64,000 bases of DNA from Photobacterium damselae (GCF_003026815.1 NZ_PYOG01000013.1:1-64000); one strand, 5' to 3'. Counted from the stretch's first letter, positions 50,155-60,415 are shown. Numbers and translations: made by a program. Notes: generated by a model from the letters alone, not told the origin.

Positions 50155-51329
50155 TGACTATGACTTTCAAAGGCTTTCCACGTCCAAACGGTACATTTGG
50201 TATTCGTAATAATGTCATGATTGTTGCTATTGACGAGTGTTGTGAGGGCATCGCTCGTAATATCAGTAAAGAGATTGATGACTCTGTTGTGGTTACAAAT
50301 CACTACACCTGTATGTATGGCGGTAACGAAGAAATGATCGATACCATTATTCATACTGCAACTAATCCCAATATTGCTGGCGTATTAGTAATTGCAATGG
50401 GATGTGGCTCAATTGATCCTGAAATGGTCGCAGAGCCTATACGTAAAGAAGGGCTTCCTGTTCATACGTTAACCGTGATTAAAAATAAGGGCACGATCGA
50501 AACTATTAAAGATGGCCTTGTGTTAGCTAAAGAGTTAAAAGCTTACGCTGATAGCGTTGAACGTATAGATGCCCCAATTTCTGCTCTACGCATCGGTATT
50601 AAATGCGGCGGTTCAGATACATCAAGTGGCTTAGCATCTAATCCATCTGTGGGTGCAGCATCCGATAAATTAGTGGATATGGGTGCAACAACAATGGCGG
50701 GTGAGTTATTAGAACTGCTAGGTTGTGAAGAGATTTTAAAAGCGCGTTCAGTAACACCGGAAGTTGGTAGCAAAATTGAGCGCCTTATTGCTGAAGATCT
50801 TAAGCGCTGGCATGTTATTGAAGGCACCGAAACTATGTCTATTGGTAACAGCGTTGGCGGGTTAACCACGATCGATGAAAAATCACAAGGCGCAATGCAT
50901 AAAACAGGTACTCAACCGATTCAAGATTGCCTTCGCATTAATCATATTCATCGTGAAAAACCAACAAAACCAGGATTTTATCTAACGGAAACAACAATGC
51001 TATGTGGTGGTGCTGCTATGCATTTTGCATCTTTAGGTTGCCAGTTAATTTTGTGGACTGCAGGCGCTGCTGGTTTTAATAACTCCATTGTGCCAGTGAT
51101 TCGAGTTTCTGGTAATAGTGCTTTGATCACTGCTGATATGGATATCAATGCTTGCGGAATTATGGATGCAACAGACACCATTGATAATGTATCTAATAAA
51201 ATCATTGATAAAGTTTTTGCTGTTGCTGATGGTTTGCCAACTAATTTAGAAGGGATCGGTTTTGCTTATGCCTCTTTATATCAAAAAGATCAGCGTTTAG
51301 AACATGTTATCGGTATCTGTCCTCAATAA
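50154..51329 (+). CDS. UxaA/SuyB-type catalytic subunit
   Basis: 391 residues, the large part of the UxaA family (PNGTFGIRN, MYGGNEEMIDT, GMGCGSIDPE-like, IKCGGSDTSSGLASNPSVGAASDKLVDMGAT). Cys residues in MGCGS and KCGGSD probably hold the metal or iron-sulfur centre. It works with the small subunit upstream (1-base overlap). Possible reactions are dehydration of altronate-like sugar acids or desulfonation of sulfolactate. The neighbour transporter (EamA) and the GntR regulator suggest a complete uptake-and-use unit for one acid. The length matches SuyB. Confidence 0.78.
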   Translation: MTMTFKGFPRPNGTFGIRNNVMIVAIDECCEGIARNISKEIDDSVVVTNHYTCMYGGNEEMIDTIIHTATNPNIAGVLVIAMGCGSIDPEMVAEPIRKEGLPVHTLTVIKNKGTIETIKDGLVLAKELKAYADSVERIDAPISALRIGIKCGGSDTSSGLASNPSVGAASDKLVDMGATTMAGELLELLGCEEILKARSVTPEVGSKIERLIAEDLKRWHVIEGTETMSIGNSVGGLTTIDEKSQGAMHKTGTQPIQDCLRINHIHREKPTKPGFYLTETTMLCGGAAMHFASLGCQLILWTAGAAGFNNSIVPVIRVSGNSALITADMDINACGIMDATDTIDNVSNKIIDKVFAVADGLPTNLEGIGFAYASLYQKDQRLEHVIGICPQ

Positions 51330-51379
51330 TCCTATTCCTTTTAAAAGGGGTAAGATACTCCTAACGTGAGACTACAAAA

Positions 51380-52336
51380 ATGAGTAAAACAGCTCCAAAT
51401 AAATCATTAGGTCTGACTCTTGCGCTTATTTGTGCCGCTTTGTGGGGAGCATCGTTCCCTCTAGGTGGAGTATTGGCTGGTAAACTTGATCCTGTTGTTT
51501 TAGCTATTGCTCGTTATGCAATTGCCACTTTATGTTTTGTTGCCGTATTTATTTTTTCTAAAAAACACACCTTAAAGAAAATTCAAAGTAAGAAAGATGC
51601 CATTTTGTTGATGGCGGCTGGGATTTCCGCCCAAGCAGTATTCTTCTATTTTACAATTCTCGCCTATGAATATACTTCATCGGGAGAGATCGGTGTGATA
51701 AATGGTATGGCTCCATTTTTAACAATGGCTGCTGTATTTGTTATCGATAAAATTAAACCATCAGCACCGAAAGTATTTGCGGTTGTTTTATCTTTAGTGG
51801 GTGCTGCTGTTATCGCTTATGACCCATCTAATAAGATTCAAGGTCTAAATTTGGGTCATTTATTTGCTCTCTGTGGTGTTTTAGGTTTTGTTACTTATAA
51901 CTATATTTTGGGTAAATTTGGTTCAGATTTAAATTCTCGTTACGATCTGTATTCGAGTAGCTTCTACCAGTTTGCTTCAGCAACAGTAGCCCTGTTTATT
52001 TTGGCTATTGTCACTGGCGCAGATTTCAGTTCTGCTGCTGTGTTAGTGGAAAACGGTAAGAATTTAGGCAGTATTTTAGCATTAGGTTTGTTGTGTTCTG
52101 GTTTTGCTTACGCACTATGGGAGTTAGCAACACTAAAAACTCAAGATGCGGTTATTACAACAATGGCACTAAACGTATTGCCTTTGTTCGCAATGATTGT
52201 TGCTTACTTCTTATTGGGAGAAGTGATGACACTGCAGAAATTAGCAGGTGTAGTTACAGTTGTGATTGCACTATGTATTTATACGGTTGGTGACAAATTT
52301 AAGAAGAAGCCAACAGTCCATCAAGCAACGGTTTAA
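51380..52336 (+). CDS. EamA (DMT-superfamily) transporter
   Basis: 318 residues with ten hydrophobic segments in two EamA repeats (LICAALWGASFPLGGVLAG starts the first; YFLLGEVMTLQKLAGVVTVV ends the second). Located 50 bases after the uxaA-like gene in the same direction and ahead of a terminator, so it is probably part of that operon. Direction of transport and substrate unknown. Confidence 0.82.
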   Translation: MSKTAPNKSLGLTLALICAALWGASFPLGGVLAGKLDPVVLAIARYAIATLCFVAVFIFSKKHTLKKIQSKKDAILLMAAGISAQAVFFYFTILAYEYTSSGEIGVINGMAPFLTMAAVFVIDKIKPSAPKVFAVVLSLVGAAVIAYDPSNKIQGLNLGHLFALCGVLGFVTYNYILGKFGSDLNSRYDLYSSSFYQFASATVALFILAIVTGADFSSAAVLVENGKNLGSILALGLLCSGFAYALWELATLKTQDAVITTMALNVLPLFAMIVAYFLLGEVMTLQKLAGVVTVVIALCIYTVGDKFKKKPTVHQATV

Positions 52337-52349
52337 TTTCTCCATCTTA

Positions 52350-52386
52350 TAAGCTGCTAGCCTGAAAACTGGCAGCTTTTTTTATT
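52350..52386 (+). terminator. Terminator of the GntR-linked operon
   Basis: AAGCTGC / GCAGCTT stem with T7. Confidence 0.88.
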
Positions 52387-52541
52387 AAATCTCATCTACA
52401 ACGCGCTACAAGTTTGCTGAATTTTTAGATAAGGGGTCTAATGGCCTCTTTTCGATTTATATTCGTAGACATTTTCGAATGTGATTCTCTAGCAGAATAT
52501 TGCGATTATTTTTCTTGTTATAATCAAAATTTGAAGTTCAT

Positions 52542-52565
52542 TTACTTTCATTTTGTTTCTTTTGT
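52542..52565 (+). promoter_or_regulatory. AgaR-like operator upstream of the hyaluronate lyase gene
   Basis: TTTCATTTTGTTTC with flanks fits the 24-base E. coli AgaR consensus (as I recall it) at 23 of 24 positions. It lies 37 bases before the lyase start. This links the lyase to the AgaR encoded 16 kb away. Confidence 0.55.
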
Positions 52566-52601
52566 TATGTTTTAGAACAATAAAAAACAAAAGGACTTAA
52601 A

Positions 52602-55022
52602 ATGAAACAACTATCACTACTAACTCTATCTATTATCTGTGCGTTTTCATCTATACCAGTACAAGCTAATGATAATGAGAGTGCAAATATAGCTTTAACG
52701 TCACAGTTAGAAGTTAACGAACAGGCTTTTTCTCAACTTCGACAAAAATGGGCTGAAGGATTTCTTGGGGCTTCTGATATTGCTTTTGACCAGAAATTAA
52801 AGCAAATGGTTATAACCGCAAATAATGGTGCGCAAAAACATTGGAGCTCAATGAATACAGCTTCGACTCGATTGTCTTTATGGAATGATCTTGTTTTAGA
52901 TGATCAAAGCGAAGCTGGAAAAAAAGTACTTGGAGCTAAACTTAGAAGCTCCTACCAACGCTTATTTATTATGGCAAAAGCTTATCAATTGCGAGGTGGT
53001 GTTTTACAACATAATCCACAATTGTTAGCGGCAATTATTGATGGCCTTCAATTTTTAAATCAACACTATTATAAGGTTGGTGCTAAAGAGTGGGGGAATT
53101 GGTGGCATTGGGAACTGGGAACCCCGAAAGATATCCATAATATCTTGGTTGTTCTCTACGATCAGTTGCCCGCTCAATTAATTACCAATTATCTTGATGC
53201 AACTCGTTATTTTACCCCTTTGCCAACTCATTTAGGTGCTGGCTCTGGTGCGGATGTTTCAAGTAATCCTCACTATCGAGAATCAACAGGGGGTAATAGA
53301 ACGGATAATACTCAAGTAGTTTTATTACGTGGTATTTTAGCTAATGATAGTGATGAAATTTTTTCGGCTATACAGGCATTATCTCCTGTTGTTGATTACG
53401 TACAAGCCAGTGATGGATTTTACCAAGATGGCAGTTTTCTACAGCATTATGATATCGCTTATAACGGTACGTATGGCAATGTACTACTAGGTGGATTAGG
53501 GGCTCAGATGAGTTTGGTTGCAAATTCTCCTTGGCAAGTAACCGATCCTAAGCTGCAAGAAATTTATCCGCTTATCTTTAAGAGTTATGCCCCGCTATTG
53601 TATCGCGGTACTATGATGGAGTTTGTTAATGGTCGAGCGATTTCTCGCCCTCAAGAACAAGGTCATCATGTTGGACATAATGTTATTGCCTCTCTTATCC
53701 ATTATCTCGATGGCGCCTCTGCACAGTATCTCTATCCGTTGCAACAACTGATTAAAACTCAAATTAGCCAAGATACGTATTTAGACTTTTTTGATTCTAT
53801 TAACCATATAGGTAATTATCAAAAAGCGCAGCAGTTGCTCCAAAATCCACAAATTGACGTGAAAGATAATGTCCAAGGAGTCTTTACTTTTCCTGCAATG
53901 GATCGAGTTGTATACAGAACCGATGATTGGGCATTTAGTTTAGCCATGCACTCAAGTCGATTAGGTAATTTCGAGTGTATGAATAATGAAAATCGTAAAG
54001 GGTGGTTTACGGGAGATGGTATGAGTTATTTCTATACCAATCAATTAGATCATTTCCATGATTATTGGCCTGTAGTAGATAGTTATCGCCTTCCTGGTAC
54101 GACCGTCGACGATCAGCTAATGCTTGAGTGTCAAGGGCAACGAAATCAAATTAAAGGTGGACGAAAACTGCAAATGGATTGGGTTGGTTCTGCTAAGTTG
54201 GATGATATAGCAGTTGCTGGAATGGATTTCATCAATTGGAATGAAACATTAACCGCTAAAAAATCGTGGTTCATGTTTGATGATGAAGTTGTCATGTTAG
54301 GCTCTAATATTTCATCCCAAATTGGCGCAAATATTACAACAACCGTTGCTAACCGAAAGCAATTAGATAATGGCAATATTAATGTATTCATCAATGAATA
54401 TCCTTGGGCAGGTCAATACCCGAATAAGATAAAGAGTCTATTTATTAGCAATGATCAAATGGATGAATCTGGTATGGGGTATATTTTTTTAAGTCCACCA
54501 GAACTTTCGGTTAAACAAGATACTCGGATCGGAAATTGGAATGAGATAGGAACAAAATCTGGGGAGGTAAGTGCTGAGTTCATTACTGCAACAATCCGAC
54601 ATTCAGTCGAGCATGATTCTTACGCATACGTTGTGCTGCCAGCAAGTGACTTAGATGATATTTCTGAATATCGTGATGAGAAGCCTATAAAGATCATAAG
54701 ACAAGATGATATTGCCCATATTATTCGTTATAAAGATGATAATGTGATTGCGGCTAATATTTGGCAACAGCAGAAAGTTGAGCTTACTCGACATATATCT
54801 GCGATAGGTAAGATGGCGATACTTGTGCAAAAAGAAGAGGGCACTAAACGTATCTCGGTAAGTGACCCATTACAAAATCAAACTACAGTAGAGCTAGAAT
54901 TTAAAAAGCCTATCAAGATTATGTCAGACCCAGATCAAAGACTGCAAATAAGTGGACAGAAGATCCTTACGATAGATGTAACTAATTTAAAAGGGAATAG
55001 TTACCAATTCATCGTTAAGTAG
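52602..55022 (+). CDS. PL8 polysaccharide lyase (hyaluronate/chondroitin AC lyase-like)
   Basis: 806 residues with a signal peptide ending PVQA-N. The alpha/alpha toroid domain at about 30-400 carries the PL8 catalytic set: Asn232 in TGGNRTDN, His282 and Tyr291 (spacing of 9, as in chondroitinase AC), and the Arg of NGRAISRP. WWHWE lies nearby. Beta-sandwich domains follow. The enzyme breaks hyaluronan and/or chondroitin by elimination, leaving 4,5-unsaturated uronic acid. Substrate range cannot be told by eye. It is secreted or periplasmic, with its own AAAGGA site and a terminator. Confidence 0.9.
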   Translation: MKQLSLLTLSIICAFSSIPVQANDNESANIALTSQLEVNEQAFSQLRQKWAEGFLGASDIAFDQKLKQMVITANNGAQKHWSSMNTASTRLSLWNDLVLDDQSEAGKKVLGAKLRSSYQRLFIMAKAYQLRGGVLQHNPQLLAAIIDGLQFLNQHYYKVGAKEWGNWWHWELGTPKDIHNILVVLYDQLPAQLITNYLDATRYFTPLPTHLGAGSGADVSSNPHYRESTGGNRTDNTQVVLLRGILANDSDEIFSAIQALSPVVDYVQASDGFYQDGSFLQHYDIAYNGTYGNVLLGGLGAQMSLVANSPWQVTDPKLQEIYPLIFKSYAPLLYRGTMMEFVNGRAISRPQEQGHHVGHNVIASLIHYLDGASAQYLYPLQQLIKTQISQDTYLDFFDSINHIGNYQKAQQLLQNPQIDVKDNVQGVFTFPAMDRVVYRTDDWAFSLAMHSSRLGNFECMNNENRKGWFTGDGMSYFYTNQLDHFHDYWPVVDSYRLPGTTVDDQLMLECQGQRNQIKGGRKLQMDWVGSAKLDDIAVAGMDFINWNETLTAKKSWFMFDDEVVMLGSNISSQIGANITTTVANRKQLDNGNINVFINEYPWAGQYPNKIKSLFISNDQMDESGMGYIFLSPPELSVKQDTRIGNWNEIGTKSGEVSAEFITATIRHSVEHDSYAYVVLPASDLDDISEYRDEKPIKIIRQDDIAHIIRYKDDNVIAANIWQQQKVELTRHISAIGKMAILVQKEEGTKRISVSDPLQNQTTVELEFKKPIKIMSDPDQRLQISGQKILTIDVTNLKGNSYQFIVK

Positions 55023-55033
55023 TCGGTGTGTTA

Positions 55034-55064
55034 TGGAGCGAAATGAATCTTTCGCTCCTTTTTA
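55034..55064 (+). terminator. Terminator of the PL8 lyase
   Basis: GGAGCGAAA / TTTCGCTCC stem with T5. Confidence 0.92.
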
Positions 55065-55616
55065 TAATGCGTAGATAAAAGATAGAAGCCCTAAAATTAC
55101 AAGTAATAGTCCTGATACTAAATCGTTATATCTGCCTAGAAGTCGACCGATTATGTGATTACCCAGATGATTACCTAAGTAGATGAGTAGAATACTGGTT
55201 ATGAAGGTCAGGACAGTAATTAAGGTAATATTTAAACGAGAAACACTGCCTAAAATCCCAACACCAATATTATTGATAGAGAGCAATATTCCCAGAATAA
55301 TAGCGCCTTTAATCCCTAATTCTTTGGTATCGTTTTTTTGAGTCTTTTTTTTATTTGAGAAGCTATTTCCAATAGACCATATTCCAAGTCCAATAAAAAT
55401 GATTGAGCCGATATCCGAAGATTCTTGATGTGATATGAGGTGCGTTAACCATTGACCTAAAATCATAGAAAGATAAGTAACAACGGCGATAATAGTGGCA
55501 ATAATGGTATTAGATAGTAAAGATATTTGTTTATGTTTAACTCCATAAGAGAAACCAATAACAAAGTTATCTAAATTAGATGATAAGCTAAAAAGTAAAG
55601 CAAGTAGAAAGGTCAT
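55062..55616 (-). CDS. MntP/YtaF-like membrane protein
   Basis: 184 residues with about six hydrophobic segments. The Asp in SSNLDNFVIGFSYG and the later LLSINNIGVG agree with the two-repeat layout of MntP/YtaF putative metal (manganese) efflux proteins. It is inserted between the two lyase genes on the minus strand without an obvious role in the locus. Confidence 0.7.
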   Translation of the reverse strand: MTFLLALLFSLSSNLDNFVIGFSYGVKHKQISLLSNTIIATIIAVVTYLSMILGQWLTHLISHQESSDIGSIIFIGLGIWSIGNSFSNKKKTQKNDTKELGIKGAIILGILLSINNIGVGILGSVSRLNITLITVLTFITSILLIYLGNHLGNHIIGRLLGRYNDLVSGLLLVILGLLSFIYAL

Positions 55617-55750
55617 AATATAAAGCCTAAAAATTGCTTTATAGATTTTTTATCAATAAGTTACGAGTGGTTTTATTGCAGGATTATATTTCATTTATTG
55701 AAGATAGCCAGCAAGCAACTGGCTATCTTAGTATCACAATTAAAGATGTA

Positions 55751-58700
55751 TTATTTTGCGATTAAACCGAACTGTAACACTTCAGCATCCGTTGTTGTCG
55801 TTGTGACTTTGGTATTTTCACCATCGATACTGGTTTGTACCTTGTCTGATGGGGCGGCTAGTTGCCAATGCCCTTTTACGGTAAAAATACTCGTGACAGG
55901 CTGTGATAAATCATAACGCCATGGTCTGCTGTAGATACTCACTTCAACTTGATCGCCATTTTCATCAATTTGATCGGGGTCTTGTCCTTTGTAAAAAGCA
56001 AAATCAGGATTAACGATACTTAAAGCCAATTCATCTCCTTGCTGATTAGGCTTGGCGATAATTTGCATTGGTGTTTCTGCCGATACAACGTGAGTATTGC
56101 TGGTAACTTGAGTAGGAGCAAAGAATGCATAGGCTTCGATTCCATCTTTTTCAACGGCATGAAGATTAATATCTTGCTGTAATACGTGATATTTTGGTTT
56201 TACCGCCTCAGTACCATCTATAGTAATCGCGTATTCATAACTTCGATTTTTTGCTTGAATGCCATGCTCGATCACAGCAGAAGCAAAATTACCCGTTGTG
56301 ACTTTACCATCATCCTCATCATTGGAGGTTTGAGTTTGATAGCTAATGTTAAGTGGTTGCTCATTGGTTGCTGAAATAAAATAGTAGTTATGAGCAGGAT
56401 CTTGCAGAGTAATTTCTCCAGATAAAGAGTCAGCATAGTCAAGATTGCTAATAGGAGTACCATTCACTTCGATTGGTTCTAGCGATGAAACTGAGTGTTG
56501 GAATAAGGTTGTTTCTACAGGATATAGGGGATCATCACTGTTGATATTAGATCCCAGGGCAATCACATTATTATCAAAAATGAAGTAGGATTTATTAGCA
56601 GTAAAACCTTGTTGTTGATATTTCTTATGCCCTTGTAGTTTCATTGCAAACATTGCCATGTGATCGTCAAGACGATTTGCTCCCGAATAAGCTTCAGTGG
56701 AGAGCAACATTTCTTCAATACCGGCTCCTGATAATTGGTTTAATACGGCTTTCAGTTTGTTGTTAGGTAAATGAATCGTTGTGGTACCTGGATAGCGATT
56801 CCAGTCCCAACCGTCGTGACTAAATGCACGCAGAGAATAATCGGCAGGAGTAATTTCTAACTGACCATATTGGAGATAACGGCCGTATAGATTATTTGCT
56901 GCATAGGTTTCATTTCCGACTAAATAACGGCTAAATCCTCTTGCTGTGGCGAGCCAAGACTTTTGTGTATCACTGTGACTCGAGCCTCGAACTACAGCCA
57001 TTGAGGCATAATTCATTGCCCAGCTGCCGACAGGCTCATTTTCAGCTTTAATTCCTTCAAATTCAGTTTTATTTGTCAGGTTAGCAAATGCAGCTGCAAG
57101 CTCTGGATCAATTAGATGGGTTTGATCGGGGGAGCCAGCTAAAGCCAGCCACTTAAATGGGGTTGCAGTAATCTTTTGTTTACCATCTGGGTGGCGTCCA
57201 CTCAAAACAATTGGGGTATTGGTCTCTTTGGTGTAGATACGCATCTTAAGTAATGCATCTTTAATTCTGCTATGAGCTTGTGGTGTGATCTGATAAGGGC
57301 TGTTACTGAGTCCAAAAACGGCTCCGGCTAAGCCACTGAAAGCATCTTTGCCATATGCAGGGTAATGCTGAGAGTGGTGAAATATACTGCCGTCAGGCTT
57401 AAAACCACCACCAAGTCCATCTGATGCGAGTAGTGTTTTACTCAACCACGTTTGCAGTTGTTGAAGCATGTCATGACGTTCGGACGAGTTAGGAAGTAAG
57501 AGAAAGCTTTTTATCATCCATTGTAGCTGAGTATTTAAAATATCAACATTTGAAGCTGTAATATCTTGGTCTGTTTCATAAATTCGACCAGTGGCATTAA
57601 ACCACATCATAGATTGTTGAGCGGATTGTAATAGGTGATGTTGTGCCAACAATTGTCGAGCAATAAATAGGGCATCGAAATATTCGCGAGTTTGGTAGCC
57701 AACATGAGTAATAACTTGCAAACCGGATCCACCTTGCCATCCTTGATCAAAAGAATAAGAGACTGCATTGATAAATGCTTTTTCTAAAGCGGCTCGATTG
57801 GCATTGGAAAGGGATTCACTGCGAAGGAGTTTGGCGCTTTCTAACAATATTTTACCAAGGTCTCGAATATTAGCGGTATCGGTTACCATGGCCAAAGTAG
57901 CATCATCTAAAATGCCTGTTTTTAGATAATTTTGACGTTTAGGATGGTCGAGCGGTTTCCCTTGCCAGCTGCCATCTGTATTTTGGGTTAATGCGAATTT
58001 TTGATAGCTTGCGAGATTTTTATCGATTTGCTGCTGGGTAATGGTTGCATGTGGGTTAACGGCAAGATATTGATCAAATTGCTGATACAAGTTGGCAGTA
58101 TCGCCAGATGTATCATCAAATGGGACAGTAAAATCAAATGTTGCATGATGTTCTTTTAACATCTCGTCATACATCATCAACGCTGTCCAGTTTTTACTCG
58201 CCATATCAACAACGGTTGGATTTACAAAAGGCTGTTGATAATCAGCGGTTGGCCAACGGTTATCTACGGGGACTGACATCATCATTTGGTCAAAGTAAAT
58301 CGTTCCACTTGCTTGCGGTGCGATAATACGGAGTCGATCCATATTGGCGTTCGCTTGTCCTTGCATGTTTCTATATGGTACGGCAATTCCTCGCCAACCT
58401 TTGAAGTTTAATCGGTAATGGAATTTGACTTGAGTGGAGTCATCCGTTCCAAATTCAAAAAGCAAACTATCATCAATTGGTTTTTCATTGTAAATCCATG
58501 CAGTGAATGTTTGAGGGGTAATTGCATCTTCTTTTTCAGGGCTATATCCAATGGCTTGATGAAAAGTCAGCATAGTTGTTGGGTCAAACTGCCAACGCAG
58601 AGATTGAGCGCCGTCTTTATAGTGTCGATTGGTTACAGCTAATGACTGAGTAGCTGTAGTTGTAATTGCTTGTGGTACATCTTGTTCAAAGAAGTACATG

Positions 58701-58831
58701 TAACCACCAGGCTCTAGTTGTGCTCCTTTTCCATCTACATTTGGAGCGTTTTGAATACTTTCGTTATTACATCCAGCCAGCGCTAAAGAAAGACTGATTG
58801 TTAAGATTGAAGGGAGAAGGGGATGTTTCAT
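55751..58831 (-). CDS. Chondroitinase ABC-like PL8 lyase, lipoprotein
   Basis: 1026 residues with a lipobox LALAGC (Cys21), so it is anchored to a membrane. The N-terminal ~200 residues form a beta-sandwich carbohydrate-binding part (HYKDGAQSLRW). The helical catalytic domain carries His486 and Tyr493 in HSQHYPAY, spaced by 7 as in Proteus chondroitinase ABC (His501/Tyr508). A large C-terminal beta region follows. The size equals known ABC lyases (about 1020). The start at 58831 has an AAAGG site. Expected substrates are chondroitin and dermatan sulfates. Divergent from the anSME-sulfatase pair, with shared control elements. Confidence 0.88.
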   Translation of the reverse strand: MKHPLLPSILTISLSLALAGCNNESIQNAPNVDGKGAQLEPGGYMYFFEQDVPQAITTTATQSLAVTNRHYKDGAQSLRWQFDPTTMLTFHQAIGYSPEKEDAITPQTFTAWIYNEKPIDDSLLFEFGTDDSTQVKFHYRLNFKGWRGIAVPYRNMQGQANANMDRLRIIAPQASGTIYFDQMMMSVPVDNRWPTADYQQPFVNPTVVDMASKNWTALMMYDEMLKEHHATFDFTVPFDDTSGDTANLYQQFDQYLAVNPHATITQQQIDKNLASYQKFALTQNTDGSWQGKPLDHPKRQNYLKTGILDDATLAMVTDTANIRDLGKILLESAKLLRSESLSNANRAALEKAFINAVSYSFDQGWQGGSGLQVITHVGYQTREYFDALFIARQLLAQHHLLQSAQQSMMWFNATGRIYETDQDITASNVDILNTQLQWMIKSFLLLPNSSERHDMLQQLQTWLSKTLLASDGLGGGFKPDGSIFHHSQHYPAYGKDAFSGLAGAVFGLSNSPYQITPQAHSRIKDALLKMRIYTKETNTPIVLSGRHPDGKQKITATPFKWLALAGSPDQTHLIDPELAAAFANLTNKTEFEGIKAENEPVGSWAMNYASMAVVRGSSHSDTQKSWLATARGFSRYLVGNETYAANNLYGRYLQYGQLEITPADYSLRAFSHDGWDWNRYPGTTTIHLPNNKLKAVLNQLSGAGIEEMLLSTEAYSGANRLDDHMAMFAMKLQGHKKYQQQGFTANKSYFIFDNNVIALGSNINSDDPLYPVETTLFQHSVSSLEPIEVNGTPISNLDYADSLSGEITLQDPAHNYYFISATNEQPLNISYQTQTSNDEDDGKVTTGNFASAVIEHGIQAKNRSYEYAITIDGTEAVKPKYHVLQQDINLHAVEKDGIEAYAFFAPTQVTSNTHVVSAETPMQIIAKPNQQGDELALSIVNPDFAFYKGQDPDQIDENGDQVEVSIYSRPWRYDLSQPVTSIFTVKGHWQLAAPSDKVQTSIDGENTKVTTTTTDAEVLQFGLIAK

Positions 58832-59090
58832 TGTCGTTTAACCTTTTGTTATATTATTTGAGTGCGAAAGGTTAATGAAAGTGTGTTGATTAAAAAATGA
58901 TCTAGATCGAATTGTTTAGCTCATTCTTACTTTCGGTTTGTTTTGTTTTTAGTGGTTGAAGCAAGATCACAAAAGAAAATGGCGTCTAATCTTTCATTTG
59001 TTTTTGTTCTTGTGATCTCAATCTCTTTGTTGTTTCGTTTGTTTTCGTATTATGTGCCGGTCTTAATAACGAAATATGCAAGGAATGAGC
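58832..59090. promoter_or_regulatory. Divergent control region lyase/anSME
   Basis: About 260 bases. Two copies of a variant AgaR-like core are present, TTTCATTTGTTTTT at 58992 and TTTCGTTTGTTTTC at 59033, plus a CTTTCGG box near 58931. TTGTGATCTCAATCTC near 59010 is a poor CRP-like half site. Confidence 0.45.
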
Positions 59091-60344
59091 ATGGCAACAG
59101 CACGCTTTCACATGATGGCAAAACCAACGAGCTATCGCTGTAATTTAAAATGTGAATACTGCTTCTATCTTGAAAAAGAGGAAATATTAGGAGATTCACA
59201 GTCATCTGAATGTGTTAGTGCGACATCAAAGCAACCAGATGTAATGCCTAATCCTGTGCTAAAGCGTTACGTTCGAGATTACATTGCTTCTCAAGATGCA
59301 GATCAAATAGATTTTTCATGGCAAGGTGGGGAGCCAACACTCGCTGGCTTGGATTTCTATCGTCAAGTGGTGAAGTACCAACGTCAGTATGCCAACGGTA
59401 AAACCATCACCAACAGTTTTCAAACTAACGCGGTTGCTATCAATAAACAATGGGCGCAATTTTTTGCTGAACATCAATTTCTGATTGGTGTATCTATTGA
59501 TGGTACCCCCGATATTCATGATAAATACCGCATATCTGTTAACGGTAAACCAACTTTCGAACGAGTGAAACGTGCTATTGAATTGCTGCTTGAATACCAA
59601 GTAGAGTTTAATGTTCTTACTGTTATTAATGATCAGAATTGGGATAAAGGTGCGCAAACCTACCAGTTCTTAAAATCACTAGGGGCTCGCCACCTGCAAT
59701 TTATTCCAATTGTTGAAGTGGAAGGTTCAGCTACGACCTCGACTCGTCATTACGCTCCAGAAAAAAATAATAACGTCACGCATTTTTCGGTTCCTGCTTA
59801 TGGCTACGGTCAGTTTATGACTGAAGTGTTTGAAGAGTGGTTAAAAGAAGATGTTGGCACCGTATATGTGCGTATGTTCGATAGCATTTTAGCTACTTGG
59901 CTTGGTTATCCCGCCTCTGTTTGTGTTCAATCCAAAAACTGTGGTCAAGCCATGGTAATTGAAGCAAATGGTGATGTGTATTCTTGCGATCACTATGTTT
60001 ATCTAGCGAACCGATTAGGCAATGTTGCTGAACTGTCGTTAACTAAAATGGCAACGAGCAAACAGCAACAACGCTTTGGTAATGCTAAATCGACCAAATT
60101 AACGGATCAATGCCAATCTTGCGAAGTACACGGCTTGTGTTATGGCGGGTGTCCTAAGCATCGCATTGTTCATCAAGAAGGGCAAAAACATAAACAAAAC
60201 TATTTGTGCCCGTCATATCAAAAAATTTTCCGTCATACCGCGCCTGCCATGCATTTAATGAGTCAAGCCATTCGTCAAGGGGGCACGGCCGCCGACGCCT
60301 TACCTATGATTGCTCATGCTCGCGGTCAACATGCTTTTGCGTAA
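59091..60344 (+). CDS. Anaerobic sulfatase-maturating enzyme (anSME)
   Basis: 417 residues, radical-SAM protein. The cluster motif C-x3-C-x2-C is CNLKCEYC (Cys17, Cys21, Cys24). Further Cys groups of the SPASM domain are in the NCGQAMVIEANGDVYSCDHYVY, CQSCEVHGLCYGGCPKH and LCPSYQ regions. It oxidises the active-site Cys of sulfatases to formylglycine in the cytoplasm before export. The start is set at 59091, spaced 6 bases from AAGGA. Its targets are probably the Cys-type sulfatases at 34.7 and 60.4 kb. The Tat-exported sulfatase fits modification before export. Confidence 0.93.
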   Translation: MATARFHMMAKPTSYRCNLKCEYCFYLEKEEILGDSQSSECVSATSKQPDVMPNPVLKRYVRDYIASQDADQIDFSWQGGEPTLAGLDFYRQVVKYQRQYANGKTITNSFQTNAVAINKQWAQFFAEHQFLIGVSIDGTPDIHDKYRISVNGKPTFERVKRAIELLLEYQVEFNVLTVINDQNWDKGAQTYQFLKSLGARHLQFIPIVEVEGSATTSTRHYAPEKNNNVTHFSVPAYGYGQFMTEVFEEWLKEDVGTVYVRMFDSILATWLGYPASVCVQSKNCGQAMVIEANGDVYSCDHYVYLANRLGNVAELSLTKMATSKQQQRFGNAKSTKLTDQCQSCEVHGLCYGGCPKHRIVHQEGQKHKQNYLCPSYQKIFRHTAPAMHLMSQAIRQGGTAADALPMIAHARGQHAFA

Positions 60345-60415
60345 TACCCATTTAGGCAATAAATAAAAACGATATTAGTACAACTATGAATAACGATTGA
60401 GACAAGGAGTTAACA

